From NCBI GenBank assembly GCA_905480485.1, contig CAJQQM010000228.1, forward strand, positions 1-39,516: DNA of 39,516 nt, written 5' to 3'. The notes beneath the pieces were generated by a model that had not been told where the DNA came from, searched no databases, and saw only the letters and a list, made by a program, of their open reading frames with translations. Position 1 is the stretch's first letter. Each line of letters begins with the position of its first letter. The position numbers and the translations under genes are program-made. This document shows, piece after piece, positions 8,160 to 16,865 of the stretch. This DNA is from an uncultured Aureispira sp. (GTDB lineage: Bacteria; Bacteroidota; Bacteroidia; Chitinophagales; Saprospiraceae).

Positions 8160-8840
8160 ATGGAATTAGACTTTTTGCTGCAAGAACAAAAATTATTGGC
8201 CAAACAAGTAATAATACCCACTGATTTTCACCAGTTCCAACCTTACGATCTTTTGTTTGGTATCGATATTCAGTACGTCGATGAAAATGCTTTTTGTGCC
8301 GTGTCTGTCCACCAATTTAATGGACTCCATTTGCACACTTTTTTGGTAAAGACAAAAACAGGTATGTCTTATGTCTCTGGTTTTTTCTGTTTTCGCGAAG
8401 GTCCACCAATATTGCGGACAATTCGCAAAATACTTAACCGCAAAAATGTGATACCTAAGTTAATTATTTTGGATGGTCATGGTATTGCCCACCCACGCAA
8501 ATTAGGCGTTGCAAGTTGGGTAGGGGTCAAAACGAACTTACCAAGTATGGGTATCGCCAAAAGACCACTTTTACAATATCAAGGAGGAGTCGCTGAGGAA
8601 AGAGGCGCTGTTTTACCCATCAAATACCAAAAAAAAGTAGTGGGGGCAATGCTTCGAACACAAACAAATGTAAAACCTGTTTTTGTAAGTCCAGGCTATA
8701 ATATATCGATCAAACAAGCGAATAAAGTGGCTTTAGAGGTCTCTCCTGACTACAGAATTGCCAATCCAATTCGTATTGCAGACAAAACAGCTAGAACTTT
8801 TGCGCGAGGTGGCCGCAACCCTAAGGTCATTATTCTTTGA
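8160..8840 (+). CDS. nfi: endonuclease V (deoxyinosine 3'-endonuclease)
   Basis: 226 residues matching endonuclease V throughout: FGIDIQYVD places the first metal-binding Asp at 36, YVSGFFCFREGPP the Glu at 80, and LIILDGHGIAHPRKLGVAS the second Asp at 105, with the LPSMGIAKRPL segment after it. The enzyme cuts the second phosphodiester bond 3' to deoxyinosine (or inosine in RNA) and starts repair of deaminated adenine. It starts 4 bases after the LolD-like gene, so it is cotranscribed, although there is no obvious functional link. Its stop overlaps the candidate promoter of the TonB receptor. Confidence 0.93.
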   Translation: MELDFLLQEQKLLAKQVIIPTDFHQFQPYDLLFGIDIQYVDENAFCAVSVHQFNGLHLHTFLVKTKTGMSYVSGFFCFREGPPILRTIRKILNRKNVIPKLIILDGHGIAHPRKLGVASWVGVKTNLPSMGIAKRPLLQYQGGVAEERGAVLPIKYQKKVVGAMLRTQTNVKPVFVSPGYNISIKQANKVALEVSPDYRIANPIRIADKTARTFARGGRNPKVIIL

Positions 8841-8866
8841 TTTACTAATTAAAAAAACTATTTTTA
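8836..8866 (+). promoter_or_regulatory. candidate promoter of the TonB-dependent receptor gene
   Basis: TTTG at 8836-8839, a 19-base spacer, then TATTTTTA at 8859-8866 (seven of eight positions of TAnnTTTG). The spacing is the Bacteroidota optimum, and the predicted start leaves a leader of about 28 bases before the ATG at 8901. The -33 box overlaps the stop codon of endonuclease V. Confidence 0.5.
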
Positions 8867-8900
8867 GATTGCATGTATTACACACACCAAAGCACCAATT

Positions 8901-11276
8901 ATGAAACCAACTATTTTATTCCTTCTTTTTAGCCTTTTTGTTACAGCCCTTCAAGCACAAGATATTCCTACTCAAACGATTCGTGGTAAAGCGGTAGATG
9001 TTGTCAGCGAAATGCCCTTAATTGGTGTTTTGCTTTCAATAGACGGAACCGAAATACAAACTATTACGGATGAAAATGGTAATTTTGCCATTGAAAATGT
9101 GCCCGTGGGTAGGCAAATAGTTAAAGCACAGTACATAGGATATGAGCCTTATATATCGGCTGACTTAATTGTATCCTCTACCAAAGAGGTTTATTTAGAT
9201 ATTAAGATGAAAGAGTCGGTTCAAGTAACCGAAACAGTGGTGGTGTCGGCCTCTAAAGGAGCAGACAATGTCGGGAATCAAGCCTTGAACGATCTTTCTG
9301 TTGTGAGTACCCGTTCGTTCTCGGTGGAAGAAACCAAACGCTATGCTGCGGCTATTGATGACCCGGGCAGAATGGCAATTGCGTTACCGGGGGTTCAGTC
9401 CGACAACGATGCAGCCAACGATGTCATCATAAGGGGCAACCCTTCTATGGGGGTATTGTGGAAACTCGAAGATTTAGAAATCACTAATCCGAACCACTTT
9501 GCACGGCCTGCCTCTACAGGAGGCGGCATTACGGTTTTTAGCGCTTCAGTACTGGGTAACACCGATTTTTCTACCGGTGCTTTTGCTGCCGAATATGGCA
9601 ACGCTTTTGCGGGAGTCTTTGACATGCGTTTTAGAAGAGGCAACATGAATAGCCGAGAACATTCCGTTAAAGCAGGAATCATAGGATTAGGAGCTTCTAC
9701 CGAAGGTCCGATTGTCAAAGGACGTAGTTCTTATTTAATCAACTACCGTTATTCTTTTTTGGGTATTTTGAATGCGATGAAACTGTATGTTCAGGCACCA
9801 AATGCCGAAAATGTTTTCCAAGACCTTTCCTTTAACTTGTCTTTTGTGTCCAAAGATAACAAAGATGAACTAAAGATTTTTGGAGTAGGTGGATTGAGTG
9901 ATGAGTTGTGGCGAATAAGAGATACTAGTTTGTGGCAAACATCTTGGGATTATATTGGAGAGGTGAGTGGTTCGCACATGGGTATTTTAGGCGCCTCTTA
10001 CCGCCGTCTTCTTGACGATAAATCCTATCTGCGTATTACAGCAGGGGTGGTTTATAATTATTTATTCGATACCGAATTTGTTCCAAACTTTTCTGCACCA
10101 ACCGATATTACTCAATATGATACTACCGAAGTGAACGATTATCACCTCATTCGTAGTCAGCTACACCTTACCTATAGCAATAAATTACATCGTTTGTTTC
10201 GATTAAAGGCAGGTTTGAGTGGCCATGCGATCACCTATATGCTCAATTACATGGAGGATTCTCCTGATTACGGCAAACATCAATTTTTGTCAGATAAAGG
10301 AACAAGTTTTTTGATGCAAGGATACGCAACCGGTTCTTATCGACCTAGCAGCAAATGGACCATTAATTTCGGGTTTAATGCGCTGTTTTTTACCCTAAAC
10401 AACACCTACAGTATAGACCCTCGTGTTGCTTTCCGTTTCAAGCCTTTCAAAAAAACAACACTAACCCTCGCTTATGGAATTCATAGTAGAATATTACCCA
10501 TAGGTACTTATATGCTAGATATACCCGATACTATCAGCGGCCTTACTTCTAAGCCTAACATGAATTTAGATGTGATTAAAATGCATCATGTTGTACTAGG
10601 ATATCAGCAAGTTATTGGTTCTGGATTCCGTACCAATTTAGAACTCTACTATCAACAAGGATGGAACGTACCAATTGAGGCCGATTCTAGCAGTAGTTTT
10701 TCTCTGTTTAATCAACGTGATGGCTACGGCATGGTACCGATGGTGTCTTTAGGTGAATCAAGAAATTATGGAATCGATTTGTCCGTCGAAAAAGCGTTCA
10801 GTAAAAATTATTTTGTTTTGGTTACCGGCTCACTTTTCTGGTCACAATACAAAGCACTTAATAGTACAGAGTGGCAAAGAACAAGGGTTGACAAACGCTG
10901 GAGTAGCTCTGTTTTAGCGGGGTATGAAATTAATTTTAAAAAAGGTGGTGTCTTACAAATAGGACTCAAGACACTTTTTTCGGGGGGGCTACGGTACACT
11001 CCTGCTGACGAAGCAGCTTCTAGAGCCTTGAACATTTATGTCGAAGATGATACTAGGCCTTTTTCGGAAGCCGAACCCTTGTATTTTCGAACAGATGTAA
11101 GGTTGTCGTATCGCAAAGACCACAAGAAATTATCGTACACGATTTCTCTTGATTTACAAAATGTCACCAATAATATGAACGTTAGAAATTTTGATTGGGA
11201 TCGACAATTACAAGAGCTTATTCCAAGAAATCAAGCTGGATTTTTGCCCGTAATTAGTTTCCAAATTGATTTCTAA
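8901..11276 (+). CDS. TonB-dependent receptor with carboxypeptidase-regulatory-like N-terminal domain
   Basis: 791 residues. A signal peptide ends at LQAQ (17-20). A CarboxypepD_reg-like beta-sandwich follows (about 25-115: IRGKAVDVVSEMPLIGV, TDENGNFAIENVPVG, IGYEPY), then a plug (VVVSASKG and GNQALNDLSVVSTRSFSVEE to DVIIRGNPSMGVLWKLEDLEI, about 115-250) and a long beta-barrel ending in ...SFQIDF with a terminal Phe, the usual outer-membrane insertion signature. Such receptors import nutrients too large for porins, using proton-motive force through TonB. No SusD partner, enzyme or metal gene is adjacent, so the cargo is unknown. A 539-base gap follows. Confidence 0.9.
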   Translation: MKPTILFLLFSLFVTALQAQDIPTQTIRGKAVDVVSEMPLIGVLLSIDGTEIQTITDENGNFAIENVPVGRQIVKAQYIGYEPYISADLIVSSTKEVYLDIKMKESVQVTETVVVSASKGADNVGNQALNDLSVVSTRSFSVEETKRYAAAIDDPGRMAIALPGVQSDNDAANDVIIRGNPSMGVLWKLEDLEITNPNHFARPASTGGGITVFSASVLGNTDFSTGAFAAEYGNAFAGVFDMRFRRGNMNSREHSVKAGIIGLGASTEGPIVKGRSSYLINYRYSFLGILNAMKLYVQAPNAENVFQDLSFNLSFVSKDNKDELKIFGVGGLSDELWRIRDTSLWQTSWDYIGEVSGSHMGILGASYRRLLDDKSYLRITAGVVYNYLFDTEFVPNFSAPTDITQYDTTEVNDYHLIRSQLHLTYSNKLHRLFRLKAGLSGHAITYMLNYMEDSPDYGKHQFLSDKGTSFLMQGYATGSYRPSSKWTINFGFNALFFTLNNTYSIDPRVAFRFKPFKKTTLTLAYGIHSRILPIGTYMLDIPDTISGLTSKPNMNLDVIKMHHVVLGYQQVIGSGFRTNLELYYQQGWNVPIEADSSSSFSLFNQRDGYGMVPMVSLGESRNYGIDLSVEKAFSKNYFVLVTGSLFWSQYKALNSTEWQRTRVDKRWSSSVLAGYEINFKKGGVLQIGLKTLFSGGLRYTPADEAASRALNIYVEDDTRPFSEAEPLYFRTDVRLSYRKDHKKLSYTISLDLQNVTNNMNVRNFDWDRQLQELIPRNQAGFLPVISFQIDF

Positions 11277-11815
11277 GCAGGCGGATAGCCTAGGGGCAGT
11301 CTTGTAAGCTTAACCTAGTTTTATTGACGATCTTTTATGTTCAACATCAGGTTTTTTAAAAGTTCTTGGACAACAGTATGGATCAAATCATTGTGGATAC
11401 TACAAACTAATATAGCAATATCCTTTTGGGTTTTCTCTGGTAAGATTGAATCAATTAGCTAAGGCTATACGGTAGAGGCTGCACTTAGGTGCCTAAACTA
11501 CTAGCAATTTGTTAGTGTAGTCAGCTCTAATACGATACGCTTTAACTGGTTTAGTTATACCAATCAAGCGCATCCAAATATGCAAATACGCTTTTTCGAA
11601 AAACTAGTCTCTAAATAGGGTAGTAGTTTTGAGCTATATTCAATTAAAGAACCGAAGGAGTAAGTTTTAGGATGTTGAGGAAGCAGGTGCCTATTTTCTG
11701 TACCGCATAGATTGTAGTAGAATGTATCTTTTTTATTAATTTAACGTATATTAGTGATACCCATTCTCCAATTAAGCACCATTAACAATCAACACAATAA
11801 AATTAAACCTGTTCT
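11277..11815. other. gene-free interval between the receptor and LysM genes
   Basis: No credible coding frame, tRNA or known RNA is seen. It contains a few small inverted repeats, the best being ACTAC/GTAGT extended by TAGC/GTTA with a 2-base bulge (11497-11521). Stops are frequent in all frames. The last part must hold the promoter of the LysM gene, but no full TAnnTTTG box with good spacing was found. Confidence 0.5.
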
Positions 11816-13156
11816 ATGGTTAAATTAAAATTTAAGTTGTTGCTGTTTGGCCTAGCTTGGAGCCTATTTGTATTCAAAGCAAAAGCACAATCTGACGCTT
11901 CTTATTTTATGTATACTGTCAAAACCGAAGACAAAAGTCTTTGGGGTATATGTCAACAGCATGCTGTTAGTGTAGAGGCCGTCAAAGAGCTCAATCAACT
12001 CAAAAGAAATGGTTTAAGGGCTGGAATGCAACTGAAAATACCCCTAAAGACACAGCTGAATGCTATTGCGGGGACATCTATACATATTGTCACGGATGCT
12101 GACAAAAGTCTCTGGACAATATGTCGCAAGTATGCCGTTAGTGTTGACACGGTCAAAAGCCTGAATAAGCTCGAGTCATCTTCATTGGTCAAAGGACAGC
12201 AATTACGAATTCCTACCGAACATCTAGTCTTTCATACGGTGGCTAAATCGGACAAAAGTATTTGGAGAATTAGTAAAAATTACGGTGTAGACCTTGCTGA
12301 ACTCAAAGCATTTAACGGAAAAAAGAACAACCTTATTCGTCGAGGAGAAAAGCTTCTTATTCCCAAAAAGTGGATTACAAAAACCGAAATGTTGTTGCAA
12401 AAAGAACAAGATGAATTATCGTCTATGTGGCAACAATTGAACAAGCCTGTTTTTAACCTCAACAAAAATAAACGTAAATTCCCTTTTAAGAATAAAATAA
12501 AGTTTAGAATCGACGAACAAGTATTAAATAGATTAAAACTCAAGCATCGTCTAAGTAAAGAGGATTATGTCCGTCTATTTCAGCAATCCACACAACGGTC
12601 AAGCTTTTTTTATAATTCATTCAATTTCAAAAGCTATAATGCCTTGTATTATTATTCAATAGAGGCTCCTTTTTTGATTGATTTATCTTCACTTGATTAC
12701 TATGCTGCATCGGCAAAAGAAGAAAGACAAATAGAGGATGGCTATATTTATGATTTTGTCAGTTTAGTAGAGGTAGATACTGCTAGGAATTCTATTGAAA
12801 TTATACCTGTTTTTTTGTATAAGGCCAATTTTGGAAATGTTGATCGATATTTTGGACAAGCACTAGAAGGCGCTTTCTCCTGTTGCGCTAATCCACATCC
12901 CTTAGCACATTATAGCAAATCAGCGACTAAAGAAACTATAGGTTTCTCGGAATTGATACAACCATCTGTTTTAAAATACACAGAAGTGATTCGACGATTT
13001 GATTCTACGGATAGGGTTCGAATCGATTCAACAATTCATATTTTGCAATTTGAATCTTTTGATGTACCCACGCTTATTGATATAGAAGAGTATAGAGACG
13101 GGCAATTAAAACAGGCATTTATACGAACAAAACGTCGAAAACGTATCGGTTATTAA
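11816..13156 (+). CDS. secreted protein with three LysM domains and a novel C-terminal domain
   Basis: 446 residues. The signal peptide ends near FKAKAQ (20-25). Three LysM modules follow, about 31-77, 88-134 and 138-184, each with a D-K-S-L/I-W start, a helix with V-D/E-x-V/L-K, an asparagine turn and a final L-K/R/L-IP; they should bind the glycan backbone of peptidoglycan. The remaining 260 residues (190-446) are a lysine-rich linker and a domain I do not recognise, containing an FSCCANPHP segment near 355 and a beta-rich end. It lacks NlpC/P60, peptidase M23 or amidase motifs, so it is probably structural or a binding protein. It stands alone; the next strong terminator is about 200 bases downstream. 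Confidence 0.85.
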   Translation: MVKLKFKLLLFGLAWSLFVFKAKAQSDASYFMYTVKTEDKSLWGICQQHAVSVEAVKELNQLKRNGLRAGMQLKIPLKTQLNAIAGTSIHIVTDADKSLWTICRKYAVSVDTVKSLNKLESSSLVKGQQLRIPTEHLVFHTVAKSDKSIWRISKNYGVDLAELKAFNGKKNNLIRRGEKLLIPKKWITKTEMLLQKEQDELSSMWQQLNKPVFNLNKNKRKFPFKNKIKFRIDEQVLNRLKLKHRLSKEDYVRLFQQSTQRSSFFYNSFNFKSYNALYYYSIEAPFLIDLSSLDYYAASAKEERQIEDGYIYDFVSLVEVDTARNSIEIIPVFLYKANFGNVDRYFGQALEGAFSCCANPHPLAHYSKSATKETIGFSELIQPSVLKYTEVIRRFDSTDRVRIDSTIHILQFESFDVPTLIDIEEYRDGQLKQAFIRTKRRKRIGY

Positions 13157-13223
13157 GTTTGATTTTTGTCGACAAAGATAAATGTAACTAAAAATGAAAC
13201 TTTTATTCAAGTGGTTTCGTATA

Positions 13224-13386
13224 AAGGTTTAGTCTTGAGTCATAAAACCTTAATTTATACACAGATGTTTAGACAACATCTAGCTGATATATACTTTCCC
13301 AGTTAATTTGATTTTTATATCAAAATAGCACAACAATTTTTACAATTTAGGCGCCAGCAAATTCCTTTTGCTGGTGTTTTTTATTG
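13224..13386 (+). ncRNA. candidate structured RNA or long 3' UTR: four successive hairpins ending in a terminator
   Basis: No ORF lies here, yet four perfect or near-perfect stem-loops follow one another: 7 bp AAGGTTT/AAACCTT (13224-13251), 7 bp AGATGTT/AACATCT (13263-13281), 6 bp TTTGAT/ATCAAA (13307-13324) and the strong terminator stem (13352-13376) with a T-tract. The orientation of the T-tract means the plus strand is transcribed. This could be a small RNA or the 3' UTR of the LysM gene. It resembles no Rfam family I know. Confidence 0.35.
13352..13386 (+). terminator. strong rightward intrinsic terminator
   Basis: Stem CCAGCAAA/TTTGCTGG (13354-13361 with 13367-13374), extended by a GT wobble and a CG pair on the outside, followed by a run of six T then ATT. 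It ends rightward transcription from the LysM side; the T-tract meets the stop codon of the leftward DUF4159 gene at 13381. On the minus strand the downstream side is not T-rich, so it is one-directional. Confidence 0.8.
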
Positions 13387-14040
13387 CTCAAAAGCAAATT
13401 GGAGTATATTTGCACCCATCTGCAAAGCTTTCTTACGCATTTCTTCTGTATCATTGTGTACTTCTTGGTCTTCCCAGCCGTCCCCTAAGTCGGTTTCGTA
13501 GCTATAATAACAAACAACTCTTCCTTCCCAAATTAGGGCAAAACCCTGTGCAGGTTTACCATCGTGTTTGTGAATTTTGGGGAGGCCATTTTTGAAGTCA
13601 TATTTTTTGTGATAAATTTCGTGTGAGAACGGGAGTTCTACCCATTCAAGGTCGGGAAAGACAGCTTTCATGGCGATACGCACATAAGGATCCATGCCGT
13701 AATTGTCATCGATATGCAAAAAACCACCAGATTGTAAATACAACCGTAAGTTGTCGGCATCCGCTGCAGAAAAAACGACATTACCATGGCCGGTCATATG
13801 GATGAAAGAATAATTAAATATCTCGGAGCTACCAACATCTATAGTCTCGTAATTAGGGTCGATATTGGTATGTAAGTTTTTGTTACAAAAATTAGCTAAG
13901 TTAGGCAAGGCCGTCGGGTTGGAATACCAATCACCCCCTCCACTGTATTTTAGAAGCCCTAGACGGATGCTAGGGGGACTAAATGAGCTGCTGAGCACAA
14001 ATAATGTAGTTACAATAGAAAGGTAGCAAATAAATTTCAT
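13381..14040 (-). CDS. DUF4159 domain secreted protein
   Basis: 219 residues when started at the ATG at 14040, where a signal peptide (MKFICYLSIVTTLFVLSSSFS) begins; the longer open frame adds 20 residues of no clear value. The mature part matches the DUF4159 family: IRLGLLKYSGGGDWYSNP, IHMTGHGNVVFS, LYLQSGGFLHIDDNYG, and a C-terminal FALIWEGRVVCYYSYETDLGDGWED. The fold resembles glutamine-amidotransferase-like (ThuA-type) domains and is common in Bacteroidota and planctomycetes, often near MoxR/von Willebrand operons, but none is next to it here. Biochemical role unknown. Confidence 0.85.
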   Translation of the reverse strand: MKFICYLSIVTTLFVLSSSFSPPSIRLGLLKYSGGGDWYSNPTALPNLANFCNKNLHTNIDPNYETIDVGSSEIFNYSFIHMTGHGNVVFSAADADNLRLYLQSGGFLHIDDNYGMDPYVRIAMKAVFPDLEWVELPFSHEIYHKKYDFKNGLPKIHKHDGKPAQGFALIWEGRVVCYYSYETDLGDGWEDQEVHNDTEEMRKKALQMGANILQFAFEQ

Positions 14041-14149
14041 AGCTAAAAAAATTGATTCTTGTAAAACACTAATATAACTTAAAATATAGGAGGAAAACAA
14101 TATTAAAAGGGCCTTAATATATTGCTAACACTAACAGATCCTTTTAAAT

Positions 14150-14713
14150 TTAGCGATGAAAAATCATTTTATAATCGGCTTGGGTATAGCCCTTTTTAAT
14201 TTTATCAAGTTTTTTCTTGACAAATCTTTTTTTAAGGGGTTTGAGTAGATCAACAAAAAGGATTCCTTCTAAGTGGTCGTATTCGTGTTGAATCACACGA
14301 GCAGTAATTCCATCAAAAACTTTATCCTTAAGTTCAAATTTTTCGTTGTAGTATTCAATACGTACCTGAGCATGACGATATACATGACCACGGACATCCG
14401 GAATACTCAAACAGCCTTCTTCATATTCCCACCTTTTGCCTGATTCCTCAATGATAATCGGATTGATGAAGACTTCCTTTATAAACTCACTCGCTTCCTC
14501 TTCTCTTTCATCGCTTTCTAATTGTAGGGTGTCAATTATAAATATTCTGATATTCTTACCAATTTGAGGTGCTGCAATACCCATGCCTTTAGAGTAGTAC
14601 ATGGTTTCAAACATATTATCCAACAATCCTTTCAAATCGGGGTAATTGTCTTCTATTTCAAGCGTTTCTTTTCGAAGAATAGGGTGGCCGTAAGCGTAAA
14701 TAGGTAATTTCAT
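14150..14713 (-). CDS. def: peptide deformylase
   Basis: 187 residues carrying all three deformylase motifs: GMGIAAPQ at 43-50, EGCLS at 99-103 and HEYDH at 143-147. Cys101, His143 and His147 would bind the catalytic Fe(II), and Glu144 is the general base. It removes the formyl group from nascent N-terminal methionines in the cytoplasm. It lies just downstream of the yqgF/ruvX gene on the same strand, a neighbourhood seen in many Bacteroidota, but a promoter-like box at 14756-14763 suggests separate expression. The C-terminal lysine-rich tail is normal for the family. Confidence 0.96.
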   Translation of the reverse strand: MKLPIYAYGHPILRKETLEIEDNYPDLKGLLDNMFETMYYSKGMGIAAPQIGKNIRIFIIDTLQLESDEREEEASEFIKEVFINPIIIEESGKRWEYEEGCLSIPDVRGHVYRHAQVRIEYYNEKFELKDKVFDGITARVIQHEYDHLEGILFVDLLKPLKKRFVKKKLDKIKKGYTQADYKMIFHR

Positions 14714-14755
14714 GGTTAAAACAGTTTCTTGATAAGCACACTACATATGCTTTTG

Positions 14756-14763
14756 CAAATATA
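14756..14763 (-). promoter_or_regulatory. candidate -7 box for peptide deformylase
   Basis: Minus-strand TATATTTG matches TAnnTTTG exactly and would give a leader of about 35 bases before the ATG at 14713. A -33 element is not clear. Confidence 0.4.
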
Positions 14764-14826
14764 CAAACAAATGTTGATGATAAAAAATGAGAAGAAAAGG
14801 CACAGACTGTTGATAGAAGTTAAGTA

Positions 14827-15234
14827 TCAAAAGCCTAGATAATCCTGTAGAATAATACAAGCACTGATTTGGTCTACCAAGCCTTTATCTTGCCGGTCCT
14901 TCTTTTTGTGAACTGTTTTTTGGATGATTTCTTTCGCCATTTGTGAACTGAGGAATTCGTCTTGACGTGCAATTTCAATTTTTGGATACTTTTTTTGAAA
15001 TTGACGTATGAAACCCACAATATGCGGTTCAAGGAATGTAGGATTTCCATCTTTATGGACCGGCTGACCTACCACCAAACAGTCGACAAGCTCAACCTGT
15101 AGGTAACGATCAAAAAACTGGAAAATTTCACTGGTTTTGATGGTGTCCAAAGGACTAGCAATCAACTGTAAAGGGTCAGTAGTTGCTAGTCCAATTTTTT
15201 TGGTACCATAATCTAGGGCCATAATACGTCCCAT
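14827..15234 (-). CDS. ruvX: YqgF/RuvX family putative Holliday junction resolvase (pre-16S rRNA nuclease)
   Basis: 135 residues from the ATG at 15234 (a GTG one codon earlier would overlap the upstream stop). The RNase H-like fold is shown by MALDYGTKKIGLATTDP at the N-terminus (first catalytic Asp), VDCLVVGQPVHKDG, QDEFLSSQMAKE (the DE-x-x-S/T-S motif) and the C-terminal VDQISACIILQDYL (last Asp). The E. coli homologue trims the 5' end of 16S rRNA precursor; a recombination role has also been proposed. It follows the NhaD gene by 2 bases, so the two are cotranscribed. Confidence 0.92.
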   Translation of the reverse strand: MGRIMALDYGTKKIGLATTDPLQLIASPLDTIKTSEIFQFFDRYLQVELVDCLVVGQPVHKDGNPTFLEPHIVGFIRQFQKKYPKIEIARQDEFLSSQMAKEIIQKTVHKKKDRQDKGLVDQISACIILQDYLGF

Positions 15235-15236
15235 CA

Positions 15237-16673
15237 CTAATGTCTGTGTCCTGGAAGAATCACTTCCTCAATGATTTCATGTTGAGGCATAAATCCTTCT
15301 ATCATTGGATAAAGTAATAAAAAAGTAGCAGCACCAGCAACAAAACCTATAAAAGCTAGCCAGGCGATATTCTTAAAATACCATACAAAGTTGATTTTTT
15401 CCATGCCCATGGCAGCCACACCAGCGGCAGAACCAATAATAAGCATCGATCCTCCGGTTCCTGCCGAATAGGCCAAAAATTGCCATAATTGACTATCTGT
15501 TGGATTGTCAATAGGGCTGTACATACCCATTGCTGCAGCAACCAACGGAACATTATCGATAAGTGCCGAACCTATACCCAGCAAAATAACCACAACACTT
15601 CGATTGGGAACTTGATTGCCATTATCAGCAATAGTGCCATCAAAATAAGCAAATTTACCATCTAAGTATCCAGCTAAGTCTTTGAGAATGCCCAAAGATT
15701 CGAGCGATGCAACAGCCATTAAGATCCCTAAAAAGAATAAAATGGAGGACAACTCAATACGCGATAGTGCATTGTGTGCAGAATATTTATGTTTTTCTTC
15801 AAACGTTTCATCAGGGTGTAGATATTCAGAAACCATCCAAACCATACCCAATGACAGCATCATGCCCACATAAGGAGGAAGGTGCGTCAAGGTTTTGAAA
15901 ATAGGGACAAAAATAAGACCGGCAAGCCCTACATAAAGCATTAGTTTTGATCCTTTTACTTCGTGATTGTCTTTTCCATATATTGAAGAACCATCTTCAG
16001 GGATGGTGATATTACCCCTCATGTAGGGCATTTTAGACATAATAAAAGTGGGTATTATGGCACAAACGATAGAAGGGATAACCAAAGCCAAAATAAGACC
16101 TTGGGTAGAGATATGTTCACCAATCCAAAGCATAGTGGTGGTAACATCACCTATAGGCGACCAAGCCCCACCTGCATTAGCTGCAATAACAGCAAGCGAT
16201 ACAAAATATAAGCGTTCTTGTTTGTCGGGCACCATTCTTCTTAGCAAGGATACCACCACAATAGTACAGGCTAAGTTGTCGAGTGTAGCCGAAAGAAAAA
16301 AGGCCAAGGGACACAAAAGCCACAACATCGTTGATTTTTTAGTGGTTGTTATCTTGTCGGTTATAACCGAAAAACCTTTGTGTAAGTCAATGAGTTCAAC
16401 AATCGTCATCGCTCCAATTAAGAAAATGAGAATTTCGGCTGTTTTCCCAATATGATGTAGCAACACCTCATGCAAAGCATGATCATGATCTCCTTTATGT
16501 AAATCCACAGGATTCATATGATGATCAAAAAGGGTCAAATCACCCAAAGAAATTAAGGCCCAACAAAGCGACGCCATTACAAGGGCAGGGACTGTTTTGT
16601 CGAGCTTAAGGGGATGTTCGAAAACAATCGCTAAATAGCCGATTACAAAGGTAAAAATTACTGCTTCAAGCAT
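15237..16673 (-). CDS. nhaD: NhaD-type Na+/H+ antiporter
   Basis: 478 residues, strongly hydrophobic with about a dozen membrane segments. Conserved pieces of the NhaD/ion-transporter group are present: EILIFLIGAMTIVELID (about 80-96), LSATLDNLACTIVVV (about 125-140), and AANAGGAWSPIGDVTTTMLWIG (about 162-184) with the Asp and Thr residues expected in the ion pathway; a second half has SALIDNVPLVAAAMGMY. It exports sodium or lithium in exchange for protons across the inner membrane, in keeping with a salty habitat. A His-rich loop (HDHALHEVLLHH, about 62-73) could sense pH. yqgF/ruvX starts directly after its stop. Confidence 0.93.
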   Translation of the reverse strand: MLEAVIFTFVIGYLAIVFEHPLKLDKTVPALVMASLCWALISLGDLTLFDHHMNPVDLHKGDHDHALHEVLLHHIGKTAEILIFLIGAMTIVELIDLHKGFSVITDKITTTKKSTMLWLLCPLAFFLSATLDNLACTIVVVSLLRRMVPDKQERLYFVSLAVIAANAGGAWSPIGDVTTTMLWIGEHISTQGLILALVIPSIVCAIIPTFIMSKMPYMRGNITIPEDGSSIYGKDNHEVKGSKLMLYVGLAGLIFVPIFKTLTHLPPYVGMMLSLGMVWMVSEYLHPDETFEEKHKYSAHNALSRIELSSILFFLGILMAVASLESLGILKDLAGYLDGKFAYFDGTIADNGNQVPNRSVVVILLGIGSALIDNVPLVAAAMGMYSPIDNPTDSQLWQFLAYSAGTGGSMLIIGSAAGVAAMGMEKINFVWYFKNIAWLAFIGFVAGAATFLLLYPMIEGFMPQHEIIEEVILPGHRH

Positions 16674-16811
16674 AATTATAAGTTGATTAGAGGTATATGT
16701 TTATGATAAGAGTTGTATTTAATGCGAGCTAAAAATACACAAATTGAGTGGTAAAGCAAATTACTAATCTTTTTTTTCGGTTAAAATGTACAAGTAGAAC
16801 TTTAGTGCAAA

Positions 16812-16843
16812 AAAAAATCTAAGTCTGCTGACTTAGATTTTTT
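16812..16843 (-). terminator. symmetrical intrinsic terminator
   Basis: A 14-bp stem AAAAAATCTAAGTC/GACTTAGATTTTTT with a 4-base loop (TGCT). It lies 23 bases after the stop of the leftward gene at 16866-17468, where the minus-strand tail is T-rich. The upstream A-run and downstream T-run also make it usable from the other side. Confidence 0.8.
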
Positions 16844-16865
16844 GTGTTGAACTATGATTTTAATC

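Noticed and set aside
9395-9718. 107-codon minus-strand frame inside the TonB receptor gene
   Set aside because: Shadow of the plug-domain coding sequence, without its own start signals or motif.
14041-14100. 20-residue extension of the DUF4159 protein
   Set aside because: A proper signal peptide starts at the internal ATG (14040).
16048-16455. 135-codon plus-strand frame inside nhaD
   Set aside because: It is antisense to an intact, conserved antiporter; composition reflects the complementary codons, not a protein family.
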